Assembly: GCA_036279475.1 (NCBI GenBank)
Contig: DASUJB010000187.1
Coordinates: 1-20,721, forward strand
Source: ZC4RG19 sp036279475
Lineage (GTDB): Bacteria; Actinomycetota; Acidimicrobiia; Acidimicrobiales; VFJN01
Length of the DNA stretch: 20,721 bases
Direction: 5' to 3'
Positions 1-7,244 of the stretch are shown in pieces. Below the pieces are notes generated by a model. It saw nothing but the letters and a program-made list of their open reading frames with translations, searched no databases and had not been told where the DNA came from. The position numbers were made by a program, and so were the translations under genes. The stretch's first letter is position 1. Every line of letters starts with the position of its first letter.

Positions 1-226
1 CCGGGGCGCGACGGCACCGGACCGTGCCCGGCCGCGGTCGGGATCGCCGCTCGGGTCCCTCGGGTCGCGAGCCATTTCGTGGAACGCTATCGGCCGCCCG
101 GGTCCGGGGCGAGCGCGCCGGCACCGCCCCGCCCGCTCGACCACGGGGCACCACCGGCAGCGTGCCGCCGCCCGCCCGGGCACTGGTAGCGTGCCCTCCG
201 CCTACCCACCGGGACGCGCACGCCGC

Positions 227-232
227 TACCTT
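227..232 (+). promoter_or_regulatory. -10 element TACCTT, leaderless start
   Basis: TACCTT fits the actinobacterial TANNNT -10 pattern and lies 7 nt before the ATG at 240. Transcription would begin at or next to the start codon. There is no Shine-Dalgarno sequence between them. No clear -35 box is visible. Confidence 0.5.
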
Positions 233-239
233 CGTCAGC

Positions 240-1412
240 ATGGCCGTGACCGACGCCTCCCCCGCCGCCACGTCCACGCGCTGGACGGCGCAGTGGAGGG
301 AGCTCTACTCGGAGGTGGTGCAGAGCGGCCTGTGCACCGGCTGTGCCGGCTGCGTGGTCTCGTGCCCCCACGACGTGCTCGGCTACCGGCACGAGCCCGG
401 TGCCTACCGGCCCTTCCACCTCGAGGACGAGCTCGGCCCCGAGGACTGCGTGCACGGCCAGAAGGGATGCACCACCTGCACCCGCGCCTGCCCCCGCTTC
501 CGCTCGTGGGAGCCGCAGGCGGACGAGCACCTCTTCGCCCGCTCCCGGCGGCCCGACGAGGTCTCGGGCATCTACCAGGACATCCTGCTCACCCGGGCCA
601 GCGACGAGATGGTGCACACCATGGGCCAGGACGGCGGCCTGGTGTCGGCCCTTCTGGTCTGGGCCATGGAGAACGACTACATCGACGCCGCGCTGACGTC
701 CTTCGTCGAGGGGGACGGCACCACGTGGAAGGCGAGGCCCGGGGTGGCCGCCACCAAGGAGCAGGTCCTCGAGGCCGCCGGCAGCCGCTACACGTACTCG
801 GCCAACACGCTGGCCCTGCAGGAGGCCGTCGAGGCCGGCCACCAGCGCCTGGCGCTGGTGGGCATGTCGTGCCAGTCGTCGGTGCCGCCCATCATGTGGA
901 GCCGGAAGGTGGGCAAGGTGTCCAAGCCCATCCTCTTCAACATCGGGCTCCTCTGCTCCAAGACCTTCGACGACGCCATCTTCACCGAGCTGTTCGAGGC
1001 GAAGTACGCCCTGCCCGTCGGCGACATCGTGAAGATGAACATCAAGGGCGTCTTCCAGCTCTGGATGCGCGACGGCCGCTACCACGAGATCCCCCTCAAG
1101 GAGTGCCACGCCTGGACGCGGGAGGGGTGCACGCACTGCCCCGACTTCGCGGCCGAGCACGCCGACATCTCCACCGGCGGCATCGGCAAGGACGACGACT
1201 GGACGCTCACCATCGTCCGCACCGAGCTGGGACGGGAGATCATCAGCCGCATGATCGACGACGGCTCGATCATCGCCCGCCCCGGCGACGAGGACCCCGG
1301 AGCCATCGCCCTGCTGCACAAGCTGGCGGCCAAGAGCCGTGACCGCTGGCTCGACGGGGCCAGCCCCGAGCCCGGCACCTACGTCGCCGTCGGGGGCGGG
1401 GCCACGGCCTGA
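240..1412 (+). CDS. Coenzyme F420 hydrogenase/dehydrogenase beta-subunit (FrhB/FdhB) family protein
   Basis: This 390-residue protein belongs to the FrhB/FdhB/FpoF family, soluble flavo-iron-sulfur proteins that pass electrons between reduced coenzyme F420 and a partner. The N-terminus shows two ferredoxin-like cysteine clusters: C32, C35, C38, C42 followed by proline, and C70, C77, C80, C84 followed by proline, each suited to a [4Fe-4S] cluster. The FrhB N- and C-terminal domains follow, including the MGQDGGLVSALL segment and a late GC-x2-C-x-DF...ADISTGGIG block typical of the family. The ATG at 240 is chosen because it follows a leaderless -10 and begins just before conserved sequence; the reading frame is open further upstream but that part is low-complexity. 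No hydrogenase or formate dehydrogenase large subunit is nearby, so the partner and substrate are unknown. The family call is firm and the exact reaction is not. Confidence 0.88.
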   Translation: MAVTDASPAATSTRWTAQWRELYSEVVQSGLCTGCAGCVVSCPHDVLGYRHEPGAYRPFHLEDELGPEDCVHGQKGCTTCTRACPRFRSWEPQADEHLFARSRRPDEVSGIYQDILLTRASDEMVHTMGQDGGLVSALLVWAMENDYIDAALTSFVEGDGTTWKARPGVAATKEQVLEAAGSRYTYSANTLALQEAVEAGHQRLALVGMSCQSSVPPIMWSRKVGKVSKPILFNIGLLCSKTFDDAIFTELFEAKYALPVGDIVKMNIKGVFQLWMRDGRYHEIPLKECHAWTREGCTHCPDFAAEHADISTGGIGKDDDWTLTIVRTELGREIISRMIDDGSIIARPGDEDPGAIALLHKLAAKSRDRWLDGASPEPGTYVAVGGGATA

Positions 1413-1456
1413 CCTCGCCACACCCCCAGGACCACCCCCACCCTCCGGGCGGCGTC

Positions 1457-1477
1457 GCCCCGGCGCGGCCGCGGGGC
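1457..1477. terminator. Possible convergent terminator hairpin
   Basis: A 6-bp GCCCCG/CGGGGC stem with a 9-nt loop lies in the 77-bp gap between the convergent F420-type gene and the uracil-DNA glycosylase. There is no T-tract. In sequence this GC-rich, short stems arise easily by chance. Confidence 0.3.
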
Positions 1478-1489
1478 CGGCAGCCCGGC

Positions 1490-2182
1490 TCACCCTCCCT
1501 CGCCCGCGCCCACCGGGGGCAACCCCGCCCGCCGGCGGGCGTGGAGCAGCACCTCGTCGAACATGGCCTCGGTCAACCGGCCGGTGAAGGTGTTCTGCTG
1601 GCTCACGTGGTAGCTGCCGAGGAGGCTCCGGCCGTCTGGCAGCTCCACCTCGACGCCGTGGCCGAAGGGGACCCGGCGCCCCCCGCCCACGATCCCCCAC
1701 AGCACCTCGTAGGCGAACCGGCCCAACGCCACCAGGACCTTCAACCCCCCCAGCAGCTCCAGCTCCCGCTGGAGGAAGGGGCGGCACCGGTCGCGCTCGG
1801 CCGGAGTGGGCCGGTTGGCGGGCGGGGCGCACCGCACGGGGGCCGTCACCCACGCACCGTCGAGCCGGAGGCCGTCGTCGCGGGAGACCGACGTCGGCTG
1901 GTTGGCGAAGCCCGTCCGCCACAGGGCGGCGTAGAGGAACTGGCCCGACCGGTCGCCCGTGAACATGCGCCCCGTCCGGTTGGCGCCGTGGGCGGCGGGG
2001 GCCAGGCCGACGACGGCCACCCGGGCCCCGGGGTCGCCGAACCCCGGCACCGGCCGGGCCCAGTACTCCTGGCCCCGGAACGCCGCCCGCTTCTCCACCG
2101 CCACCTGCTGGCGCCACGCCACCAGGCGCGGGCAGGCCCGACAGGCGACCACGTCGGCTTCCAGGGCGGCCAGGGCATCCAC
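1490..2182 (-). CDS. Uracil-DNA glycosylase, family 5 (UdgB)
   Basis: This 230-residue protein is a family-5 (UDGb) uracil-DNA glycosylase, which removes uracil and other deaminated bases to start base-excision repair. Motif 1, GLAPAAHGANRTGR (residues 59-72), is the family-5 signature and lacks the catalytic Asp/Asn of other families, as expected. The second active-site loop is HVSQQNTFTGRLT (192-204), with Val where most members have Pro. Four cysteines, C14, C17, C118 and C133, match the [4Fe-4S] ligands of family 4/5 enzymes. The GTG start at 2182 is chosen because TATCGT lies 8 nt upstream and the protein then begins just before the CxxC. It diverges from the phosphatase operon through 27 bp. 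High GC makes cytosine deamination a natural substrate source, which is inference. Confidence 0.9.
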   Translation of the reverse strand: MDALAALEADVVACRACPRLVAWRQQVAVEKRAAFRGQEYWARPVPGFGDPGARVAVVGLAPAAHGANRTGRMFTGDRSGQFLYAALWRTGFANQPTSVSRDDGLRLDGAWVTAPVRCAPPANRPTPAERDRCRPFLQRELELLGGLKVLVALGRFAYEVLWGIVGGGRRVPFGHGVEVELPDGRSLLGSYHVSQQNTFTGRLTEAMFDEVLLHARRRAGLPPVGAGEGG

Positions 2183-2190
2183 GGGACCCG

Positions 2191-2196
2191 ACGATA
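2191..2196 (-). promoter_or_regulatory. -10 element TATCGT of the uracil-DNA glycosylase
   Basis: On the minus strand TATCGT stands 8 nt upstream of the GTG at 2182, giving a leaderless or nearly leaderless transcript. It shares two base pairs (2195-2196) with the divergent plus-strand -10. Confidence 0.5.
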
Positions 2197-2200
2197 GGTT
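2195..2200 (+). promoter_or_regulatory. -10 element TAGGTT of the phosphatase operon
   Basis: TAGGTT lies 9 nt upstream of ATG 2210. An in-frame TAG at 2195-2197 also rules out any start further upstream. It overlaps the divergent glycosylase -10 by two base pairs, so RNA polymerase cannot occupy both at once. Confidence 0.5.
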
Positions 2201-2209
2201 GGGCCGCCG

Positions 2210-3061
2210 ATGCTGCGAGCTGAGCGCACCAGCCCCGACGGCGGAGCTCCGCCGGCCGACACCGACAGGCGGTCCGACCGCCGATCGTCCCGCCGCCGGC
2301 CACCCTCGCCCACGGTCATCCTCCTGGTCCGCCACGGCAGCACCACCACGACCGGCCGCGAGATGCCCGGCCGGGCCCCGGGCCTGCACCTCTCGGACGA
2401 GGGGCGGGGCCAGGCCGACCGGGTGGCCGACCGCATCGCCCTGGTGGCGGGCGTCGGCACCCGCCACGACCACGGCGGCGGCGCCGCGACCCCCGGCACG
2501 GCCCCGCCGGCCGCCACCGCGGACGCCGCGGCCCCCGGTCGCGCCACGGGCCGGAGCCGGACCCGGGGCGGTCCCTCCCTGCCCGCCGTCACCGCCGTGT
2601 ACGCCTCGCCCCTCGAGCGGACCCGCGAGACCGCCGGGCCCATCGCCGCCCGGCTCGGCCACGAGGTGCTGGTGGACGAAGGGCTCGTCGAGCTGGACGT
2701 CGGCGAGTGGACCGGGTTGGAGCTGAAGGCGGCGCGCAAGCGCCGGGAGTGGGCCACGATCCAGCGCTACCCCAGCGGCTTCACCTTCCCCGGTGGCGAG
2801 TCGTTCGTCGGCATGCAGGCCCGGATGACGGCCACGCTCGCCCGGCTCCGGGCCGCCCACCCCGGGCAGGCCATCGTGGCCGTGTCCCACGCCGACCCCA
2901 TCCGCGCCGCCGTGGCCCAGGCCATGGGCGCCCACCTCGACCTGTTCCAACGGCTCGTGGTGTCGCCGTGCTCGGTCACGGTGATCGCCTACGGCGAGGA
3001 GGGCCCCACGGTGCTCACCGTCAACGACACCGCCGCCGGCGGAGCGCTCGTGCCGTCGTGA
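2210..3061 (+). CDS. Histidine phosphatase (phosphoglycerate-mutase-like), MSMEG_4193 type
   Basis: This 283-residue protein is a histidine-phosphatase superfamily member. The phospho-acceptor is H42 in the RHG motif (41-43), supported by SPLERTRET (133-141), E161 and the second catalytic histidine H227 in VSHADP. The order phosphatase, DUF3090, SCO1664 matches the conserved actinobacterial trio that includes M. smegmatis MSMEG_4193. Residues 1-34 are a basic, disordered-looking extension before the first beta strand. Residues about 84-124 are an Ala/Gly/Pro/Arg-rich insert that I do not expect in the family. ATG 2210 is the only ATG/GTG start available upstream of the domain, because a stop lies at 2195 and no start codon lies between 2210 and the RHG strand. 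Its TGA overlaps a GTG of the next frame (GTGA at 3058), so translation is probably coupled. The substrate is unknown. Confidence 0.87.
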   Translation: MLRAERTSPDGGAPPADTDRRSDRRSSRRRPPSPTVILLVRHGSTTTTGREMPGRAPGLHLSDEGRGQADRVADRIALVAGVGTRHDHGGGAATPGTAPPAATADAAAPGRATGRSRTRGGPSLPAVTAVYASPLERTRETAGPIAARLGHEVLVDEGLVELDVGEWTGLELKAARKRREWATIQRYPSGFTFPGGESFVGMQARMTATLARLRAAHPGQAIVAVSHADPIRAAVAQAMGAHLDLFQRLVVSPCSVTVIAYGEEGPTVLTVNDTAAGGALVPS

Positions 3062-3063
3062 CC

Positions 3064-3537
3064 ATGGGAGCGTCGTACGACTTCCCGCGGGCGAAGATCT
3101 TCTTGCCGGGTGCCGACGGCCCTCCGGGCAAGCGGGTCTTCTTCCTGGCCGGTGGCGACGAGGACGGCCTGGTGTTCCTGCGGTGCGAGAAGCAGCAGGT
3201 GGCTGCGCTGGGCGAGTACCTGCTGGCGCTGCTCGACGACCTCTGCCCCGACGTGGAGCCGGCGGTCGGGCTCGGCACCGTCACCCCCCTGCCCTACGCC
3301 TGGGACGTCGGCTCGATCAGCGTGAAGTACGACGAGCCCGAGCGGCGCATCGTCGTCGTGCTCGACGAGCTGACCGACGACGAGAGGCCGGCGACCGCCC
3401 GGTTCTGCTTCACCCTCGCTCAGGCAGCGGCGTTCGGGCGGTCGGCGCTGGAGCTCGTGTCCCAGGGCCGTCCCGACTGCGCGCTCTGCGGCATGCCCAT
3501 CGACCCCGGCGGTCACGCATGCCCGCGGATGAACTGA
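3064..3537 (+). CDS. DUF3090 family protein with C-terminal zinc-ribbon-like motif
   Basis: This protein of about 157 residues matches the actinobacterial DUF3090 family, which always travels with the neighbouring phosphatase and SCO1664-type genes. Visible traits are the N-terminal YDF...IFLPG...GKRVFFLAG block and the C-terminus CALCGMPIDPGGHACPRMN, where two CxxC-spaced cysteines plus His and Cys could bind zinc. No catalytic motif is evident. The start may be ATG 3064 or GTG 3058; the latter overlaps the phosphatase stop as GTGA and lies about 12 nt after a GGAG, so coupled reinitiation is likely in either case. The 3' end overlaps the next gene by 19 bp. Function is unknown; a metal-binding adaptor role is only a guess. 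Confidence 0.88.
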   Translation: MGASYDFPRAKIFLPGADGPPGKRVFFLAGGDEDGLVFLRCEKQQVAALGEYLLALLDDLCPDVEPAVGLGTVTPLPYAWDVGSISVKYDEPERRIVVVLDELTDDERPATARFCFTLAQAAAFGRSALELVSQGRPDCALCGMPIDPGGHACPRMN

Positions 3538-4265
3538 GCCCCGACCCCGGCGCCCGCCCCGACCCCGCCGCCGTGGTCGACGCCCTGGGTACCGGCCGGG
3601 TGGAGGTGCTCGGCCGCATGCCGTGGAGCTCGAACGCCACCCTCCTCGTCGAGGTGGCCCACGAGCGGGGCTGCCTCCACGCCGTCTACAAGCCCCGCCG
3701 CGGCGAGCGACGGCTGTGGGACTTCCCGCCGGGCCTCGACCGCCGGGAGGTGGCTGCCTACGAGCTGTCCCGCTGGCTCGGTTGGGACGTCGTCCCCGAG
3801 ACGGTCCTGCGCCACGACGGCCTGCCCTTCGGGGTGGGATCGTTGCAGCGCTTCGTGCCCTTCGACGCCCAGCAGCACTACTTCACGCTGCTGGAGGACC
3901 CCGCCCGCCACGCCCTGCTCCGCACCATCTGCTGCTTCGACGTGCTCGCCAACAGCGCCGACCGCAAGGGGGGTCACTGCCTGGCCGGTCACGACGGGAG
4001 GGTGTGGGCCATCGACAACGGCCTCTCCTTCCACGACGAGCCGAAGCTGCGCACGGTGATCTGGGACTTCGCCAGCGAGTCGGTGCCGGCGGACCTGCTG
4101 GCAGGGGCCGCCCGCCTGGCCGACGAGGGGGGACCGGCGACGCTCGACGCCCTCGTCTCCCCCACCGAGCGCGCCGCCCTGGTACGGCGGGCCGTGGAGC
4201 TCGTGGAGGAGGGGACCTTCCCGGTCGACCTCGGTGGCCGTGCCTATCCCTGGCCGCTGATCTGA
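3519..4265 (+). CDS. SCO1664 family protein, PI3/4-kinase-like fold
   Basis: This 248-residue protein matches the SCO1664 family, the third member of the conserved trio. Features resembling PI3/4-kinase-like phosphotransferases are a lysine-bearing strand (AVYKPRRGERRLWDFPPG), an FDVLANSADRKGGH segment in the position of a catalytic loop, and AIDNGLSFH as a DFG-like metal site. In actinobacteria the trio is often found near the mycothiol gene mshC, as I recall; mshC is not in this window. ATG 3519 is chosen because it overlaps the end of DUF3090, suggesting coupling. The last 22 bp overlap, tail to tail, the end of the EAL gene on the other strand. Whether it phosphorylates a lipid, a protein or a small molecule is unknown. 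Confidence 0.87.
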   Translation: MPADELSPDPGARPDPAAVVDALGTGRVEVLGRMPWSSNATLLVEVAHERGCLHAVYKPRRGERRLWDFPPGLDRREVAAYELSRWLGWDVVPETVLRHDGLPFGVGSLQRFVPFDAQQHYFTLLEDPARHALLRTICCFDVLANSADRKGGHCLAGHDGRVWAIDNGLSFHDEPKLRTVIWDFASESVPADLLAGAARLADEGGPATLDALVSPTERAALVRRAVELVEEGTFPVDLGGRAYPWPLI

Positions 4266-6985
4266 CCGGTCGGCGACCGGTCCTCCGCTCGGACTTCCAC
4301 GTCGATCGCCGTGTCGCCCGCCGCCGGCTCGTCCGGGCCCATCCCGCTGGTCACCGATGCCTCGGAGGTCGTGCCCCCTCCGCCCGTCGCCCGCGAGGGG
4401 ACGACTGTCAGGGGCACGCCCGGGCCGGCGGCCGGAGAGGCACCACCAGGATCCTCGAGGTAGCACAGCTCCCCGGGCGACCGCCGGGCGAGCCAGTCGC
4501 CGAATTGACGGGCTGTCAGCGGCGGGCAGACGACGAAGCCCTGGGCGAGGTCGCACCCGAGCTGGGCCAGCAGGTCCCAGCCCTCGCGGGACTCGACGCC
4601 CTCGGCCACCGTGACCAGCCCCAGGTCGCGCCCGAGCGTGAGGACGGAGCGGGCGATCGCCCGGTCGCTGTCCTCGACCACCATGCTGGCGACGAACGAC
4701 TTGTCGATCTTGATCTCGCCGATGGGCAGCCGCCGCACGTGCGCCAGCGACGAGTAGCCGGTGCCGAAGTCGTCGCAGGCCAGGCGGACCCCCAGGTCGT
4801 TGAGGCCGGAGAGCACGTTCATCGAGCGCGGTGACTCGCTCATCACCATGCTCTCCGTGATCTCCAGCGTGAGCGCCACGGGCGGTACGCCCGCCTGCTC
4901 GATGGCGGCGGCCACCTCGTCCACCAGGTTGAGGTCCAGCAGGTTGCGCGCCGACAGGTTGACCGCCACCCCGAGGTCCAGGCCGTCGTCGCGCCAGCTC
5001 CGGCACTCGGCCAGGGCGTTGCGCATCACGACCATCGTGAGGGCCCGGATGTCGCCGGTCTGCTCCGCCACGGCGATGAACTCGTCGGGCTTGACCCGAC
5101 CCAGCCGCGGGTGGTTCCAGCGCACCAGGGCCTCGGCTCCCCGGATTACACCGGTGGACAGCTCGACCTTGGGCTGGTAGCAGACGTCGAGGCCACCTGT
5201 CTCGAGCGACTCCCGCAGGTCGGCGGCCAGGGCCAGGCGCCGGGGCGTGGCCGGGTCGTCGCGAGGGTCGTACATCTCCCAGCCGCTCCCCCGCCTGGCT
5301 GCCGTGTCGGCGGCGATGTGGGCTCGCTGGACCAGCGAGGCCACGTCGATGGCCTGCTCGGGGTAGACGGCGATGCCGACGCTGACGCTCAGGGCCAGCA
5401 ACACCCCCTCCGTCTGGAAGGGAGGGTCGAAGCCGGCGATCAGCAGGCGGGCCGAGTCGACCACCCCCTGGGCGTCGGCCACCTCGGGGAGCACCACCGC
5501 GAACTGCTGGTTGCCCAGGCGAGCCAAGGCCGCCGACTCGGGCAGCAACCCCCGGAGGCGCTCGCACGCCTGGACGAGCAGGCCGTCGGCGCTGGCATGC
5601 CCGAAGGCGTCGGCCACCTGGCTGAAGGAGTCGATGTTGACGACGATCATGCCCAGCCGGCGGCGGGCAGCGTAGGCCGACTCGATGGCGGCCTCGACGA
5701 TGTCCTGCAGGCGGTCCCGGTTGGGCAGGCCCGTGAGAGGGTCGTGCGTGGCCTGGTGCGCCCGCTCCGCCGCCTCGCGCTCGAGGCAGTGGAAGAGCAT
5801 GCCGTTCTCGATGGCGATGGACGCCTGGGCGGCGAGCGTGCCGAGCAGCGTGGCGTCGGCGACGCCGAAGGAGGTGACCGCCTTCGGCCGGGCCTGGGTG
5901 ACCACCAGTGCCCCCACCATCGCCCCCTCCGTCGAGGTGAGGGGAGCCGCCAGGGTGGCGCAGCTGCCGAGGGCCCGCAACCACTGCGGCGACGCCCCGT
6001 CGACGGTGACGAACTGCGGCTCCGCGCTGGGCATGAGGGCCTGCAGGTCGGCCACGTGGCGGAGCGGGGCCACCTCGACGGCCTCGCGGCCGGAACGGCC
6101 GAGGTGCAGCCGCCGGGCCGCCTCGTCGGGGCCCGCCGGGCGGAGCAGGAGGAGGACGTCGTCGGCGCGGACGAGGCGGCGGGCGGCCTCCAGCACCGAC
6201 GCGGCGATCTCGGACAGCTCGGTCGAGCGCACCACCGAGGCGACGAAGTCGTAGTGGGTCTGCAGGAGCTGGTAGCGGTGGAGGAGGCCCCGGTAGGCGA
6301 CGTTGCAGGCGATGCCGGCGAGCACGATGCCGCTGACCACCACCAGGACGTTGGGGACGTGCCACAGGGTCAGGACCAGGCCGATGCCGATGAGCCCGTT
6401 GAGGGTGCCGGCCACCCCGCCCGTGCGGAAGATGGCGACGACCTCGGTGGCGCCGGGCCAGCCACCCTGCTCGGCGGTGAGGGCGGTCAGCACGACGGCG
6501 GCGGTGACGTACGAGCAGAAGATGGCGACGGCGAGGGCCACCGCGCCGTGCAACGTGGACGGGCCGGCGTCCCCGAGCACCAGCCGGTAGGCCACGGCGG
6601 CGACCGCGGTCTGCAGCACGTGGACGCAGACCTCGTACACCGCGTCGGCCCAGCGACGGTGGCGGGTGACGACGAGGCTGGCGACCACGCCCCCGACCCG
6701 GGCGGCGAGGAGCACGCCGGGAGCGAGGTGGACGAGGCCGACGGCCAGCGGCACGTGGGCGAGGGTGAAGCCGTACGGCTCGCCGTGGGTGCGCTCGGCC
6801 CACAGCGCCCACGTCTCGCACGCCGCGAACCCGAGAGCCAGGAGGAGGGCGGAGAGGTGCAGCGGTGCGCTGGCGACGGCCGGCTCACCCCTCAGGAACC
6901 CGGCGAAGAGCACGGCTGCCGTCACGAGGGCGGCGGCACCCGTGGCCACCACGCGCCCTCCCGCCTGATACGCACCGCCCCTCAT
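4244..6985 (-). CDS. Membrane-anchored GAF-GGDEF(degenerate)-EAL protein, predicted c-di-GMP phosphodiesterase
   Basis: This 913-residue inner-membrane signalling protein probably hydrolyses cyclic di-GMP. Residues about 13-230 hold six or seven hydrophobic segments, followed by a short helix, a GAF-like domain (about 250-395), a GGDEF domain (about 410-575) and an EAL domain (about 585-835). The cyclase motif reads RLGNQQF (489-495) instead of RxGGDEF, so synthesis is very unlikely. The EAL site looks intact: E618 in EAL, N677, E708, D738 and D739 in DDFGTGYSS, K759 and E795. This suggests phosphodiesterase activity with a regulatory GGDEF. The tail from about 840 is low-complexity. ATG 6985 is chosen because GGAGG lies upstream and the hydrophobic region begins soon after; the frame stays open to 7129 but without such support. 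Its end overlaps SCO1664 tail to tail. Confidence 0.92.
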   Translation of the reverse strand: MRGGAYQAGGRVVATGAAALVTAAVLFAGFLRGEPAVASAPLHLSALLLALGFAACETWALWAERTHGEPYGFTLAHVPLAVGLVHLAPGVLLAARVGGVVASLVVTRHRRWADAVYEVCVHVLQTAVAAVAYRLVLGDAGPSTLHGAVALAVAIFCSYVTAAVVLTALTAEQGGWPGATEVVAIFRTGGVAGTLNGLIGIGLVLTLWHVPNVLVVVSGIVLAGIACNVAYRGLLHRYQLLQTHYDFVASVVRSTELSEIAASVLEAARRLVRADDVLLLLRPAGPDEAARRLHLGRSGREAVEVAPLRHVADLQALMPSAEPQFVTVDGASPQWLRALGSCATLAAPLTSTEGAMVGALVVTQARPKAVTSFGVADATLLGTLAAQASIAIENGMLFHCLEREAAERAHQATHDPLTGLPNRDRLQDIVEAAIESAYAARRRLGMIVVNIDSFSQVADAFGHASADGLLVQACERLRGLLPESAALARLGNQQFAVVLPEVADAQGVVDSARLLIAGFDPPFQTEGVLLALSVSVGIAVYPEQAIDVASLVQRAHIAADTAARRGSGWEMYDPRDDPATPRRLALAADLRESLETGGLDVCYQPKVELSTGVIRGAEALVRWNHPRLGRVKPDEFIAVAEQTGDIRALTMVVMRNALAECRSWRDDGLDLGVAVNLSARNLLDLNLVDEVAAAIEQAGVPPVALTLEITESMVMSESPRSMNVLSGLNDLGVRLACDDFGTGYSSLAHVRRLPIGEIKIDKSFVASMVVEDSDRAIARSVLTLGRDLGLVTVAEGVESREGWDLLAQLGCDLAQGFVVCPPLTARQFGDWLARRSPGELCYLEDPGGASPAAGPGVPLTVVPSRATGGGGTTSEASVTSGMGPDEPAAGDTAIDVEVRAEDRSPTGQISGQG

Positions 6986-7025
6986 CGGCCTCGCCTCCGT
7001 TCCCCGCCGAGAAGCCCGCGGGAGC

Positions 7026-7054
7026 ACGGTGCCGTACGCCGCGGCGCGGGTCAA
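7026..7054 (-). promoter_or_regulatory. Weak promoter candidate for the EAL gene
   Basis: On the minus strand TTGACC (7054-7049) is followed after 17 bp by CACCGT (7031-7026), about 40 bp upstream of ATG 6985. The -35 is good and the -10 is poor. Upstream of it lies a 15-bp near-palindrome at 7083-7097 (TCCGCCG-C-CGGCGGA). Confidence 0.25.
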
Positions 7055-7174
7055 GACGTTCCGTGCTGGTCTCCGGGCCGTTTCCGCCGCCGGCGGAGGA
7101 TTTCGCACTTCTCGTGCCGTCATTGCCACGGAGCGTCCTGTGGGGAGAGGTGTCCGACTCCGGTGACCCGCTCA

Positions 7175-7206
7175 CGTGCCGGGCCCGGGATACCGGACCC
7201 GGCACG
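7175..7206 (-). terminator. Long hairpin terminator after etfA
   Basis: Arms 7175-7188 and 7193-7206 form a 14-bp stem with a 4-nt loop. The single imperfect position is a C-A mismatch in plus-strand RNA but a G-U pair in minus-strand RNA, so the stem is fully paired only when transcribed from the etf side. It begins 38 nt past the etfA stop and has no U-tract, as is common in actinobacteria. Confidence 0.7.
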
Positions 7207-7244
7207 CACCACCCCGGGAGCGTCGCCGCGTGCCGAGGACCGCC

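Noticed and set aside
187..192. TAGCGT as another -10 element
   Set aside because: No start codon or gene lies at a fitting distance; the TACCTT at 227 fits gene 1 better.
87..2303. Long open minus-strand frame of more than 700 codons
   Set aside because: It runs antisense to the F420-type gene and in a wrong frame through the glycosylase; its translation is Arg/Gly/Pro-rich without any family resemblance. Long open frames are expected at this GC content.
3513..6821. Open minus-strand frame of about 1100 codons
   Set aside because: It overlaps the EAL protein in another frame and antisense to SCO1664; composition is Arg/Pro/Gly-rich while the other frame has clear GAF, GGDEF and EAL domains.
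7083..7097. Palindrome TCCGCCG-C-CGGCGGA as an operator for the EAL gene
   Set aside because: Its GCC/GGC composition is common by chance here and it lies outside a convincing promoter; kept only as a remark under the promoter entry.
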